From positions 248,001-312,000 of the forward strand of contig NZ_BAAAFH010000011.1 of the NCBI RefSeq assembly GCF_039523435.1: DNA of 64,000 nucleotides. Direction: 5' to 3'. Source of the DNA: Wandonia haliotis (GTDB lineage: Bacteria > Bacteroidota > Bacteroidia > Flavobacteriales_D > Crocinitomicaceae). Every line of letters begins with the position of its first letter. Position 1 is the stretch's first letter. Made by a program: the position numbers and the translations under genes. The notes under the pieces are model-generated. The model worked only from the letters and a program-made list of their open reading frames with translations, had not been told where the DNA came from and made no database searches. Positions 16,178 to 25,284 of this stretch are shown here, piece after piece.

Positions 16178-16981
16178 ATGAAAGAAGATATTTTAGAAAT
16201 ACTGACCAGACAATATAATGAGTTAACTCCGGAGCAGTTGAACTCTTGTAGGGAATTATTCAAAAATGAACAGGAATTTGAAATACTGAAGAATATGCTC
16301 ATACAAACAAAGGAAGAAGTGATCCGTGAAGAAATAACTCCCTCTGAAAAAATGAAAGAGAGTTTAATGGGGACATTTGACCAAAAGTGGAAAAAAGAAT
16401 CCGCTCCCTGGTGGAAGTGGAACATTAGTACTTCAAACGGTCAAAAACCTTTTTATGCAAGACCCTTACCTGTTGCAATTGCTATTGGTTGTTTATTGGT
16501 TATGGTTTTACCTTTTATCCCGGTAACAGAGAAAGATAATTCGCAGATAGCAAAAGTAGAGGAGAGTGCGGTACAACGGACAGAACAATTGGTTGATTCT
16601 GTTATGAGAGAAAGAAATGGGGGGGGGGGTCCGGAGATAAATGTGCCGGCAAGAGAAGTATTGGCTGCTACTAAAGAGCAAGACCTTGAGTCTGGTACTA
16701 TTCAGGTTGCAGCAGATACAGTTTCGTTAGAGTTGTATGAAGAGAAAAAAAATGCTTTCGTTGCAAGTAGAGAGAGGAAGACTAAAGATGCTGATGAGTA
16801 TGCTCAATCACTGGCGCTGGCAAAGGAACAAGAGGTTCCGGCGGATTTAAGCGCGAAGCAATTTATGAACTATTCCGGAGCCGTTTCGGGTATTGAAAGA
16901 GAAGTGGAAGAAACACATGCCTTTACTCTTTCTCAAAATGAGGCAGATGTCTTGTGGGGGATGTTAGAACCGGCATATTAA
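16178..16981 (+). CDS. Single-TM protein, putative anti-sigma factor, with poly-G tract
   Basis: A 267-aa protein. The cytoplasmic helical N-terminus (about 1-90) includes TPEQLNSCRELFKNEQEFEILKNML. One transmembrane segment follows at about 96-115 (RPLPVAIAIGCLLVMVLPFI), then a periplasmic tail. Topology and position directly after an ECF sigma gene fit an anti-sigma factor, although no zinc (ZAS) HxxxCxxC motif is present. The tail contains RNGGGGPE, encoded by a run of eleven G (16619-16629). Slippage there would truncate the periplasmic part while keeping the sigma-facing domain and TM. A bidirectional terminator follows. Confidence 0.7.
   Translation: MKEDILEILTRQYNELTPEQLNSCRELFKNEQEFEILKNMLIQTKEEVIREEITPSEKMKESLMGTFDQKWKKESAPWWKWNISTSNGQKPFYARPLPVAIAIGCLLVMVLPFIPVTEKDNSQIAKVEESAVQRTEQLVDSVMRERNGGGGPEINVPAREVLAATKEQDLESGTIQVAADTVSLELYEEKKNAFVASRERKTKDADEYAQSLALAKEQEVPADLSAKQFMNYSGAVSGIEREVEETHAFTLSQNEADVLWGMLEPAY
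16619..16629 (+). repeat. Homopolymeric G11 tract inside coding sequence
   Basis: Eleven consecutive G lie within the putative anti-sigma gene. Runs this long in an AT-rich genome are slippage-prone, and length change by 1 or 2 shifts the frame about 147 codons into a 267-codon gene. Confidence 0.9.
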
Positions 16982-17056
16982 GTGTCTATTTGGGTTTAAC
17001 TATCTGATAAATGTGAAATTAGAAGAATAGAAGAGCGGTCGATACGTATCAAAAAC

Positions 17057-17090
17057 AAAAGCAGGTTTATCATAAACCTGCTTTTGTTTT
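17057..17090. terminator. Bidirectional terminator between sigma operon and gap
   Basis: AAAAGCAGGTTTAT / ATAAACCTGCTTTT forms a 14-bp stem with a single unpaired base at the centre. T-rich flanks on both strands fit the convergent genes on each side. Confidence 0.85.
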
Positions 17091-17108
17091 TAGTATAAAT
17101 ACATCTGA

Positions 17109-18560
17109 TTAATAATAAATCAGACGACGTACTTTTGCAACATACTTAGCCAATCGGATTACTTGTTTTGTATATCCGAATTCGTTATCGTACCAGGTAT
17201 ACAGAACAACATTCTTACCGTCATTAGAAACAATTGTAGCCGGTGCATCATAAACCGAACAGCAGGTGTTTCCGATAATGTCGTTACTTACCAACTCTTC
17301 GTCAACCGAATAATAAATCTGGTTGACAAGATCTCCGTTTAAAGCAGCATCACGAACAACAGCGTTAACTTCTTCTGTTGTAACATTTTTACCTAACGAA
17401 AGACTCAAAATAGCCAAAGATCCGTTTGGTGTTGGTACACGAACAGCGTTTGCTGTTAATTTATCCTGAAGATCAGGTATTACTTTAGTAACCGCTTTTC
17501 CGGCTCCTGTTGAAGTAATAACCATGTTAATAGCAGCCGAACGACCTCTTCTTGGTTTTTTGTGCATATTATCCAACAAGTTTTGATCGTTGGTATAGGC
17601 ATGAACTGTTTCAATGTGACCTTTTTCAATTCCGAAATGATCATTTACCACTTTAAGAATAGGGGAGATGGCATTTGTCGTACATGAAGCAGCTGAGAAA
17701 ATAGTCTCATTATCAATATCAAGATCTTTATGATTGATCCCATAAACGATATTTGGAATCTCTTTTCCGGGTGCGGTAAGGATTACTTTTCCGACCCCTT
17801 TGGCTTGCATATGTCTTGAAAGAGCTTCACGATTTGTAAATACTCCTGTATTATCAATTACAAGAGCATTTTTAATACCGTATTTTGTGTAATCAATATC
17901 TTCTGGATTATTGGCAGAGATCATGTGTACTATCTGACCATTAATAATCAATGCCTGATTTTCCGTATCAACAGTTACAGTTCCTTTAAAAGCACCGTGA
18001 ACTGAGTCCGAACGCAATAAAGAAGCTCGCTTGATGATATCTGCATCTGAAGAACTTCGTGTTACGATAGCGCGTAGGCGAAGCTGCTGTCCTTTTCCTG
18101 CTTGTTTAATTAATTCACGTGCAGCCAAACGACCAATTCTACCGAAACCATAGAGAACAACATCACGTGGTTCGAAATTTCCTTTTTCCTCTCCGATAAA
18201 ATCAGCAAGAATATCATTCAGGAAATCAGCTTTAGAAGCATAGTTGGATTGAGCAGATAACCAGTCACTGGCTAACTTTCCGATATCAAGTTTTGATGGT
18301 GCTAAATCCATTTTCAACAATTCTTCCGCCAATTCCGAAGTAGTGTAAACATCAATAGGTTTGTTTACTACTTTTTCTGCATACTCATGCAGGTTCAGAA
18401 TCTCTGAAGTTGTTGTGTCAATGAGGTGGTTTCTGAACAGTACAAGCTCAATCCCTTTGTCGTAAAGCAATTGACCTGTTTTACTGGACAGCTTGACAGC
18501 CGCACGCTCTCTTCTTACATGCTCTTTCAGCTCATTTTCATAACCGATTGCTGCTTCCAT
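17109..18560 (-). CDS. gap: Glyceraldehyde-3-phosphate dehydrogenase with N-terminal extension
   Basis: GAPDH oxidises glyceraldehyde-3-phosphate to 1,3-bisphosphoglycerate with NAD(P). At 483 aa it is about 140 residues longer than canonical GapA. The Rossmann fold starts at VVLYGFGRIGRLAA (134-147), the catalytic Cys293 is in SAASCTTNA, and YDNEFGYTKQV lies near the C-terminus. The N-terminal extension (1-130) is helical with a LYDKGIELVLFRNHLID segment; such long GAPDHs are known in Bacteroidota. It is downstream of rpoD on the same strand but separated by a terminator, so probably transcribed on its own. Confidence 0.92.
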   Translation of the reverse strand: MEAAIGYENELKEHVRRERAAVKLSSKTGQLLYDKGIELVLFRNHLIDTTTSEILNLHEYAEKVVNKPIDVYTTSELAEELLKMDLAPSKLDIGKLASDWLSAQSNYASKADFLNDILADFIGEEKGNFEPRDVVLYGFGRIGRLAARELIKQAGKGQQLRLRAIVTRSSSDADIIKRASLLRSDSVHGAFKGTVTVDTENQALIINGQIVHMISANNPEDIDYTKYGIKNALVIDNTGVFTNREALSRHMQAKGVGKVILTAPGKEIPNIVYGINHKDLDIDNETIFSAASCTTNAISPILKVVNDHFGIEKGHIETVHAYTNDQNLLDNMHKKPRRGRSAAINMVITSTGAGKAVTKVIPDLQDKLTANAVRVPTPNGSLAILSLSLGKNVTTEEVNAVVRDAALNGDLVNQIYYSVDEELVSNDIIGNTCCSVYDAPATIVSNDGKNVVLYTWYDNEFGYTKQVIRLAKYVAKVRRLIYY

Positions 18561-18601
18561 AATTTTTAGTTAAAGTATTTGATTTTGAATTATTTACAAG
18601 T

Positions 18602-18627
18602 AAAAAGGGCCGCCGAGTAGGCAGCCC
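18602..18627 (-). terminator. Terminator after rpoD
   Basis: On the minus strand GGGCTGCC / GGCGGCCC forms an 8-bp stem (one G-U pair) with a 5-nt loop, followed by TTTTT. It lies 11 nt past the sigma gene stop. Confidence 0.78.
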
Positions 18628-18638
18628 TGAAATTTTCT

Positions 18639-19505
18639 TTATCCCAAATAAGCTTTCAACAGCTTATTACGCGACGTATGCCGCAGACGTCTGATCGCTT
18701 TTTCTTTAATCTGACGAACACGTTCCCGCGTCAGGTTAAACTTCGAACCGATTTCCTCCAGGGTAAGACCGTGGTTCATTCCAATTCCGAAGAACAAACG
18801 GATAATTTCACGTTCTTTATCAGTAAGAGTGGATAATGAACGTTCGATTTCACGTTGTAACGATTCGGCCATTAACTGTGAATCAGCTTTCGGAGAATCG
18901 GTGTTTGCCATTACATCCATCAATGTACCTCCGTCTTCAGCAGAAGATAGGGGAGCATCCATAGATACATGACGACCTGATACATTAAGACTTTCCTTGA
19001 TTTTATCTTCAGGAACTTCTAATGCTTCTGCTAACTCTTCCGCAGAAGGTGGTCGCTCAAATTCTTGCTCAAGACGTGAGAACGCCTTGTTAATTTTATT
19101 CAAAGAACCAACCTGATTCAATGGTAAACGCACGATACGTGCCTGCTCTGCCAAAGCCTGAAGGATGGATTGACGAATCCACCAAACAGCGTAGGAGATA
19201 AATTTAAATCCACGCGTTTCATCAAACTTTTGAGCAGCTTTTATCAATCCGAGGTTCCCCTCATTGATAAGATCCGGTAGGGTCAATCCCTGATTTTGGT
19301 ACTGTTTCGCTACCGAAACTACGAAACGTAGGTTCGCACGAGTCAGTTTTTCCAACGCTAGTTGGTCACCTTCTTTAATACGACGGGCAAGGTTTACTTC
19401 TTCTTCAGCTGTGATAAGCTCCTCTTTACCAATGTCCTGCAAGTATTTATCAAGTGACTGACTCTCGCGGTTAGTGATTGATTTTGTGATTTTTAGCTGT
19501 CTCAT
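18639..19505 (-). CDS. rpoD: Primary RNA polymerase sigma factor (RpoD/SigA, Bacteroidota short form)
   Basis: A 288-aa group 1-like sigma factor. Region 1.2 (SLDKYLQDIGKEELITAEEEV) and region 2 (LTRANLRFVVSVAKQYQNQG, NEGNLGLIKAAQKFDETRGFKFISYAVWWIRQSI) are present. So are region 3 (LPLNQVGSLNKINKAFSRLEQE) and region 4 (LTLEEIGSKFNLTRERVRQIKEKAIRRLRH). The long acidic region 1.1 of E. coli RpoD is missing, as usual in Bacteroidota, whose primary sigma recognises the TTTG / TAnnTTTG promoters found in this window. It stands alone, followed by its own terminator. Confidence 0.95.
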   Translation of the reverse strand: MRQLKITKSITNRESQSLDKYLQDIGKEELITAEEEVNLARRIKEGDQLALEKLTRANLRFVVSVAKQYQNQGLTLPDLINEGNLGLIKAAQKFDETRGFKFISYAVWWIRQSILQALAEQARIVRLPLNQVGSLNKINKAFSRLEQEFERPPSAEELAEALEVPEDKIKESLNVSGRHVSMDAPLSSAEDGGTLMDVMANTDSPKADSQLMAESLQREIERSLSTLTDKEREIIRLFFGIGMNHGLTLEEIGSKFNLTRERVRQIKEKAIRRLRHTSRNKLLKAYLG

Positions 19506-19651
19506 TCTTTTCCTTTCTCTTCTTTACAACTATAAAAGTTTTGCAAATTTACGGCAAAATAACACGTTAGTCAAATAAATCTTACGTGATTTTTATTATT
19601 AACTTAATACGTTCTTAAAACGTCCTTTACACCTCACGTTTCTCATTCATT

Positions 19652-21115
19652 TTACAAACCAAAACCTATATACTCTTTTCTGCCGCTTTGGGTTACTATT
19701 TCCAGTAAGATTCCTCCATTTTTTTTGTTCAACCTACTGGTTAGTGTTTCAATATCAGAAACTTTCTCATTATTAATTCTTGTTATGACCATCCCCTCAG
19801 TTAATCCCAGAGACTTTAGTTTGCCGGGACTGAGAGATTTTATCTTGACTCCCGAATCCAGATTTAGCTCTTTCATCTCTTTTGCGGATAACTTCTCAAA
19901 TGTAGCTCCCAATACAGCTTTTGGAGTTTCTGTTCTTGCTACAAGTTCCGTTTCTCCTTCCTGATTCTGTAAAACAACTTCTTTTATACTCTCGCTTCCC
20001 CCTTTGTGGCGAACTGTGATTGAGAGTTTTTCTCCCGGACGGGCCTTTCCAACCTCTTCCAGTAACTCAGATGAAGAATTAACATTTTTAGCCCCTATTT
20101 TAAGGATGACATCACCATCTTTAAGTCCTGCTTTTTCGGCAGCGCTTTTAGAAATTACTTCTGAAATATACACCCCATGTGTGTTTGGTAAGTTCTTACT
20201 TTCTTTCAATTCCTGATTGATGTCCATAATCCGAACTCCCAAAAACCCTCGTTGTACAACGCCATAGTCAATAATGTCTGACATTACTTTAGCAACCAGA
20301 TTTACAGGAACAGCAAAAGAATATCCGGTATAACTTCCTGTTCGGGAAGCTATAGCTGTATTGATTCCGATTAGTTCTCCATTTGTGTTTACCAGAGCAC
20401 CACCGCTGTTTCCGGGGTTTACTGCCGCGTCTGTCTGAATAAATGATTCAATAGGGAAGAGGTTTTGATCCCCGTTCTGACGAAGAATGTTAATGTTTCT
20501 GGATTTAGCACTGACAATTCCCGCTGTTACAGTGGATGTCAGGTTGAATGGATTTCCAACTGCAAGTACCCATTCCCCGATTTTGACATTGTCACTATTC
20601 CCTATTTGAATTGCGGGCAGATGATTGGCTTTAATTTTCAATACAGCCAAATCGGTAGAGGGGTCTGTTCCGATAACCTCTGCGCTGTATTTCTGGTTGT
20701 CATTTAATGTGACCTCAATTTCACTGGCATCGGCAATTACGTGATTATTCGTGACAATATATCCATCTTCGGATACTATAACACCGGAACCTGCTCCCTG
20801 ACCGTACAGGTTTTCCTTTTTCCCGGCACCCGGACCGTAAAAGAATTCAAGAATAGGGTCACGAACAATTTGCTGACGAACGACCTTAGTGGTAACGTGT
20901 ACGACCGAATGGATCGTTCTTTCACTTGCGACAGTGAAATCCGTATTCATTTCAGCCCCTACAGGCATTACACTGGTAGTATGAACCGGATATTGCGGAG
21001 AAGTGGTTGATTTCTCCGTTAGTGGACTAGTAGTGTTGAGTTGAAAAATAAAAACCAGTCCGGCAGGGATAACTCCCCCTAACAACCCCAAACCAAGATA
21101 TTTCATATTTTTCAT
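19652..21115 (-). CDS. degP: DegP/HtrA-type periplasmic serine protease
   Basis: Do-family protease/chaperone that degrades misfolded envelope proteins. It has 487 aa. An N-terminal signal or anchor helix (about 6-26) is followed by a trypsin-like domain with His125 (NNHVIADA), Asp155 (STDLAVLK) and Ser237 (NPGNSGGAL). Two PDZ domains follow: the first (about 280-380) includes RGFLGVRIMDINQELKES and AGLKDGDVILKIG, and the second (about 395-487) includes GLTEGMVITRINNEKV. All catalytic residues are intact. It is monocistronic, with a 136-nt gap to rpoD. DegP, DegQ and HtrA names are interchangeable at this resolution. Confidence 0.93.
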   Translation of the reverse strand: MKNMKYLGLGLLGGVIPAGLVFIFQLNTTSPLTEKSTTSPQYPVHTTSVMPVGAEMNTDFTVASERTIHSVVHVTTKVVRQQIVRDPILEFFYGPGAGKKENLYGQGAGSGVIVSEDGYIVTNNHVIADASEIEVTLNDNQKYSAEVIGTDPSTDLAVLKIKANHLPAIQIGNSDNVKIGEWVLAVGNPFNLTSTVTAGIVSAKSRNINILRQNGDQNLFPIESFIQTDAAVNPGNSGGALVNTNGELIGINTAIASRTGSYTGYSFAVPVNLVAKVMSDIIDYGVVQRGFLGVRIMDINQELKESKNLPNTHGVYISEVISKSAAEKAGLKDGDVILKIGAKNVNSSSELLEEVGKARPGEKLSITVRHKGGSESIKEVVLQNQEGETELVARTETPKAVLGATFEKLSAKEMKELNLDSGVKIKSLSPGKLKSLGLTEGMVITRINNEKVSDIETLTSRLNKKNGGILLEIVTQSGRKEYIGFGL

Positions 21116-21259
21116 GTGTATAATATTTTAACGTTCTACATAAAGATAACCATAAACAGAGGGGAATGTTACTGACTCCGTGTTAAATAATGTTAAGCAC
21201 CTGACTGGTGTAATGTCTTGCTTTTTTGTATGTTTGCACCGAATTATTAAGCTGTAATT

Positions 21260-21883
21260 TTGAACCGATTTATTATCTTTCTTCTGGGCTTTTTATTAGG
21301 GGGTATAGTTATCTATGTTCTGGGTGATTTCTTTCCCCGGATCGTGATTAATCATACTACGATTAAGAAAGAAAGTCACGACAGGGAGAAAGCAGATACC
21401 ATATTAGTTGTTAATGCCTCAAAGAAGAAAGTAGAAAAACAACCCGAACGGCAAAAAGAAGTTGTTTCAGATACGCTATTGATTGTAGAGGAGAAACCGG
21501 AAGATTCTATTCCTGTTGATACGATCTCTGCAGTTGCGGAAGACGTGGATGCCGAGGATATTGTAACGGATCGTTTATTAGGTAAAAAAACGGTATTGCT
21601 TCAGAATTTTCCTGTTTCCGGAGATACAACGGCTTCAGGAAAGCTGGCAGAGAAAGTAGGCGAAACCACTTACTTTAATAAAAAGATGATGGTTGAGTTT
21701 TGGGAATCACCCATTGATTTTATGGGGTACCGTCTTAATAAAACGACATTGGTTTTATATGGGATCTCACCACAGGAGTCGTTTGAGCTGATTTATCAGA
21801 ATAAAAACACATTGCTTTTTCAAACGGAAGAAACGACGATTCCGATGATGAAAACAGAAAAATATACTTCTATTTCGTTTTAA
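21260..21883 (+). CDS. Membrane-anchored protein of unknown function, first in dapF-mltG operon
   Basis: A 207-aa protein beginning with a TM helix (RFIIFLLGFLLGGIVIYVLG, about 3-22). A low-complexity Lys/Glu/Val linker (about 35-105) resembles cell-envelope anchors such as TonB or FtsN tails. A small C-terminal domain (about 108-207: TVLLQNFPVSGDTT ... KMMVEFWESPIDFMGYRLNKTTLVLYGI) completes it. The frame opens with TTG at 21260; no ATG gives a full TM helix. TATGTTTG at about 21229-21236 is a good -7 box. It starts a tight operon with dapF and mltG (3-nt gap to dapF), suggesting an envelope or peptidoglycan role. Confidence 0.68.
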   Translation: MNRFIIFLLGFLLGGIVIYVLGDFFPRIVINHTTIKKESHDREKADTILVVNASKKKVEKQPERQKEVVSDTLLIVEEKPEDSIPVDTISAVAEDVDAEDIVTDRLLGKKTVLLQNFPVSGDTTASGKLAEKVGETTYFNKKMMVEFWESPIDFMGYRLNKTTLVLYGISPQESFELIYQNKNTLLFQTEETTIPMMKTEKYTSISF

Positions 21884-21886
21884 ATA

Positions 21887-22669
21887 ATGACTATTCATTT
21901 TTCTAAATACCAGGGGACGGGGAATGATTTCATCATGATTGATGCGATTCATTCTGATTATCCGGAACTCACGGAAGAGCAAATTCGTTTTTTGTGTTCG
22001 GGAAAGTTTGGTGTGGGGGCAGATGGACTGATTCGTTTGGAAAAGAAACCGGGAGTTGATTTTTATGTGAATTATTATAATTCGGATGGTTCTCAGAGTT
22101 TTTGCGGGAATGGAGCAAGGTGTGCTATTGCTTTTGCTTTTTCCTGTGGAATTGTTTCCGACGATTGTCGGTTTGGAGCAATAGACGGGGTACATGAGGG
22201 GGAAATGCTCCCTGACGGAACTGTTCGTCTGAAAATGGGAGAAATTTCCGGATTCAGGAAAATAGAAGAAGATTATTTTCTGGATACAGGATCACCACAT
22301 TATGTGCGTTTTCTTGAACAAGAAACTTTTCCGGATATCGTAACATTTGGTAAACAGATTCGCTATAATGATGAGTTTTGTGCAATCGGTACGAATGTGA
22401 ATCATGTTCTAGAGAAAAAGGACGGTACACTTTGGGTGGAAACGTATGAGCGTGGAGTTGAAGATGAAACGTACAGTTGCGGCACAGGTGTGACCGCCGT
22501 TGCACTTTTGCACGGTAAGATCAGAAATGAGCAGGAGGGAAGTCGTACTATTGTTACGAAAGGCGGAACACTAAATGTCCGGTGGAAGATAAATGAACAG
22601 GGGGCGTATGAAGAGGTATGGTTGGAAGGTCCTGCCGTACTCGTTTTTAAGGGAGAGATAGATGTTTAA
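21887..22669 (+). CDS. dapF: Diaminopimelate epimerase
   Basis: DapF converts LL- to meso-diaminopimelate for lysine and peptidoglycan synthesis. It has 260 aa, standard for the family. The two catalytic cysteines are Cys73 (SFCGNGARC) and Cys198 (YSCGTGVTA), with the N-terminal FSKYQGTGNDF and GVGADGL motifs. It is the second gene of a five-gene unit and overlaps the next gene by 8 nt. Meso-DAP supplied here feeds LysA (4442-5683) and cell-wall synthesis, matching the presence of mltG in the same operon. Confidence 0.95.
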   Translation: MTIHFSKYQGTGNDFIMIDAIHSDYPELTEEQIRFLCSGKFGVGADGLIRLEKKPGVDFYVNYYNSDGSQSFCGNGARCAIAFAFSCGIVSDDCRFGAIDGVHEGEMLPDGTVRLKMGEISGFRKIEEDYFLDTGSPHYVRFLEQETFPDIVTFGKQIRYNDEFCAIGTNVNHVLEKKDGTLWVETYERGVEDETYSCGTGVTAVALLHGKIRNEQEGSRTIVTKGGTLNVRWKINEQGAYEEVWLEGPAVLVFKGEIDV

Positions 22670-23180
22670 GTGGACAGCATCCAAAATACAGAAAGAAGCT
22701 GATTTTGTTTTTTTAGAGGAGGGTATTTTTCTTTGGGTGATTAACTGGAAGCTTATACCGCCTCACATAGCATTGTCTAAGAATGGACGGTATTTTTCGG
22801 TTACCATAAAAGAAGCACAGGTTGATAAAGAGATTCAGGCATTAACCCGGTTATTTGAGAAAAAGCAAAAGCCCGTTTTTTTTGTTCGGTTTAACGCACG
22901 GATTCAATTGGAAGAAAGAGAATTGAAAGAGGGGTTTCAAATTGAACTTTCAGACGGTAGAACGTGTCTGGAACCTGTAAATAAAGTGCTTTTTGGAGAT
23001 GCTGAACAATTTGATACCGTTGCCGATTTATTGGCTGCACTGGATGCGTCCGGATTGATAGAGTCGGTTCATGTACCAGCTTACACAAATGAGGATCAGA
23101 TTGGGGTTTTTGAATATAGCAAGAAAACGGTTGCAGGTTTTATAAATTCAAAACGATTGGAGAATGCGATTACAAAGTGA
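22662..23180 (+). CDS. Hypothetical protein between dapF and GNAT gene
   Basis: A 172-aa soluble protein with no signal peptide or TM segment and no family recognised. It has two apparent lobes, an N-terminal beta-rich part (FLWVINWKLIPPHIALSKNGRYFSVTI) and a helical C-terminus (FDTVADLLAALDASGLIESV). It overlaps dapF by 8 nt and the acetyltransferase by 17 nt, a sign of strong translational coupling. A role linked to cell-wall synthesis is only guilt by association. Confidence 0.7.
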   Translation: MFKWTASKIQKEADFVFLEEGIFLWVINWKLIPPHIALSKNGRYFSVTIKEAQVDKEIQALTRLFEKKQKPVFFVRFNARIQLEERELKEGFQIELSDGRTCLEPVNKVLFGDAEQFDTVADLLAALDASGLIESVHVPAYTNEDQIGVFEYSKKTVAGFINSKRLENAITK

Positions 23181-23691
23181 AAAAATATATCTTCGGGCTG
23201 TTGAGTCTTCGGATGCAACCCGAATTATGTTGTGGGAGAATAATCCCTCGTTTTGGCATGTGAGTGAAACTGAAATTCCCTTTTCTTTACACGATATTCA
23301 TCATTTTATAGAAAATTCGCAACATTTTCGTCAGACCGGACAGCTACGTCTTATAATCTGTCTGAATGAAAATGATTTGCCTGTGGGGTGTGTAGATTTT
23401 TATGACGCAGACTTCAAACACAGGAGAGCCGGGATAGGGATTCTTATTGCTGAACCGGAAAACAAGGAGAAAGGATACGCATCTGAAGCGATACGACTGT
23501 TGGCAAAATATGGAAGAGATGTATTTGATTTTCAGCAAATTTATGCGATGATTTCCGTGTCTAATGAACCTAGTCTTCGCCTTTTTGAAGCGTGTGGGTT
23601 TGAAAAGAGTGGTGTTTTGAAATCATGGAGGAAAACAGGTAAGAACAGAGAGGATATTGCATTTTATCAGTTAATTTTGGAAGAATTATGA
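23164..23691 (+). CDS. GNAT-family N-acetyltransferase (RimJ/RimL-like)
   Basis: A 175-aa acetyl-CoA-dependent transferase. The N-terminal strand IYLRAVESSDATRIMLWENN is typical of the RimJ/RimL subgroup. The acetyl-CoA loop region is RAGIGILIAEPENKEKGYASEAIRLL (about 90-115), and NEPSLRLFEACGFEKSGVLKSW marks the C-terminal half. Substrate is unknown (protein N-terminus, amine or small molecule). It lies between overlapping genes of the dapF-mltG operon. Confidence 0.85.
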   Translation: MRLQSEKIYLRAVESSDATRIMLWENNPSFWHVSETEIPFSLHDIHHFIENSQHFRQTGQLRLIICLNENDLPVGCVDFYDADFKHRRAGIGILIAEPENKEKGYASEAIRLLAKYGRDVFDFQQIYAMISVSNEPSLRLFEACGFEKSGVLKSWRKTGKNREDIAFYQLILEEL

Positions 23692-24752
23692 ATCGTTCGA
23701 AGGTAATCGTGTTGGTTGTGTTGGTCATTGTGGCTGTTGGGGGGTATATTGCTTATCCGTATATTAAATTATTCCTGGCTGCTCAGGAAAAAACGATCAA
23801 CAGTTCTGAGAAAACGATTTATGTATATCCGGGAACTGATCTTCAGGGATTAAAATCCCAATTGAAGGAGGAGGGGATTATTTCTGAAGAGACTTCTTTT
23901 GATGAACTTTCTGAGTATAAGGGATTAACGGATTCATTGGTGGCTGCCGGAAAATATGTTATCGAAGCAGCATATCCTGTGAAGCATTTGGTGTATGGAT
24001 TTCGTCTGAACGCTCTCGGGAACGGAAATGCGGAAGTGGAAGTTGATGTTACATTCAATAATTGCCGTGATTTGTACGATGTTTCCGGTAAGGTGGCGCA
24101 GGCTCTTGTTTTTGATAGTTCTGAGTTGGTATTTTATTTAACAAAACCGGAAACAGTAGCGTTTTACGGATTTAGACCCTCTACATTCGGTTCTATGTTT
24201 ATCCCCAATACGTATAAAATGTTTTGGGACACACCTGTTGAGAGTTTTGTAGCACGTATGGCAGAAGAGTTTAAGTCTTTCTGGAATGAAGAACGTGCGC
24301 GAAAGGCAAAGTTACTGGGATTGTCAGAAAGTCAGGTTGTAACACTTGCCAGTATCGTATATCGTGAGCAGGGGATTGTTTCTGAAGAATGGGCGACTAT
24401 TGCCGGATTGTACCTGAACCGTTTGAAGGATAACTGGAAACTGGAGTCCGATCCTACTTTTCGTTATTGTTGGGGGCGTGAACTGGATGGTGTTCAACGT
24501 TTGACCTATAAACACAGAGATATTGATTGTCCGTATAATACCTATAAATATACAGGATTGCCTCCCGGACCAATTTGTATCCCGCCTTCCGGTGTCGTAG
24601 ATGCTGTTTTAAATGCCGAAAAGCACAATTACTATTTTATGTGTGCAAAACCAGGAGGAGAGTATAAGCATAGTTTTGCGCATTCGTATAGCGACCATTT
24701 GAAAAATGCCCGTGTCTATCAACAATGGCTTTCAGCTAATAAGATTAGATAG
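23688..24752 (+). CDS. mltG: Endolytic transglycosylase MltG
   Basis: Inner-membrane lytic transglycosylase that cleaves nascent peptidoglycan strands. It has 354 aa with one N-terminal TM helix (about 5-25), a LysM-like region (YVYPGTDLQGLKSQLKEEGII) and the YceG catalytic domain. The segment LASIVYREQG (219-229) contains the conserved Glu227 of the S-I-V-x-x-E motif; the other Glu often seen in this motif is Tyr here. LYLNRLKDNWKLESDPT and YNTYKYTGLPPGPICIP are family hallmarks. It overlaps the GNAT gene by 4 nt and closes the operon. Confidence 0.93.
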   Translation: MNRSKVIVLVVLVIVAVGGYIAYPYIKLFLAAQEKTINSSEKTIYVYPGTDLQGLKSQLKEEGIISEETSFDELSEYKGLTDSLVAAGKYVIEAAYPVKHLVYGFRLNALGNGNAEVEVDVTFNNCRDLYDVSGKVAQALVFDSSELVFYLTKPETVAFYGFRPSTFGSMFIPNTYKMFWDTPVESFVARMAEEFKSFWNEERARKAKLLGLSESQVVTLASIVYREQGIVSEEWATIAGLYLNRLKDNWKLESDPTFRYCWGRELDGVQRLTYKHRDIDCPYNTYKYTGLPPGPICIPPSGVVDAVLNAEKHNYYFMCAKPGGEYKHSFAHSYSDHLKNARVYQQWLSANKIR

Positions 24753-24800
24753 GTAGATAGCTTTTAACTATGCAGTGTTAACTATTTTTTGTGTTTTTTC

Positions 24801-24831
24801 TTTGTAGTTAATACCGTGGTAAGTATTTTTG
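24801..24831 (+). promoter_or_regulatory. Promoter of the MarR gene, near-leaderless
   Basis: TTTG (24801-24804) and TATTTTTG (24824-24831) with a 19-bp spacer match the Bacteroidota consensus. The ATG begins 5 nt after the -7 box, so the transcript would have little or no leader. Confidence 0.75.
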
Positions 24832-24835
24832 TAGT

Positions 24836-25282
24836 ATGAAAATTGAAGAAGCTATACAGACAACCTTCAAAGATGAACGATTCAAGGCGATGATAAATCT
24901 GAAATACACCGCCAATTGGATGAATACGCATCAGAACAAAGGTTTAGAAGAGTTTGGTCTGACAATTCCGCAGTATAATATTCTTCGAATCCTTAGAGGA
25001 TCCAAAGGTATGTCACTTTCAGTTAATACAATCAGAGATCGAATGGTGGAAAAATCACCCAATACGACTCGATTGATGGATAAACTTATTGACAAGGAAT
25101 TGATTGAAAGAACGCGCTGTGAGAAGGACAGGAGAGTAGTGTATGTTATGATCACTGAAAAAGGGCTGGATCTTTTGAATGAAATTACTATAAAGTTGGG
25201 GGATTCATCCGATTTTATGCGGAATATTACACTAGAGGAAGCGAGTTTGATGAATGAACTTCTGGATAAAATAAGGAGTTGA
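24836..25282 (+). CDS. MarR-family transcriptional regulator
   Basis: A 148-aa winged-helix regulator. The wHTH region spans about 40-110 (YNILRILRGSKGMSLSVNTIRDRMVEKSPNTTRLMDKLIDKELIERTRCEKDRRVVYVMITEKGLDLL) with the typical basic wing DRRVVYV. MarR proteins bind as dimers and respond to small ligands or oxidants. It is followed by an FMN reductase gene overlapping its stop region, a common regulator/quinone-reductase pairing. Confidence 0.92.
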   Translation: MKIEEAIQTTFKDERFKAMINLKYTANWMNTHQNKGLEEFGLTIPQYNILRILRGSKGMSLSVNTIRDRMVEKSPNTTRLMDKLIDKELIERTRCEKDRRVVYVMITEKGLDLLNEITIKLGDSSDFMRNITLEEASLMNELLDKIRS

Positions 25283-25284
25283 AA

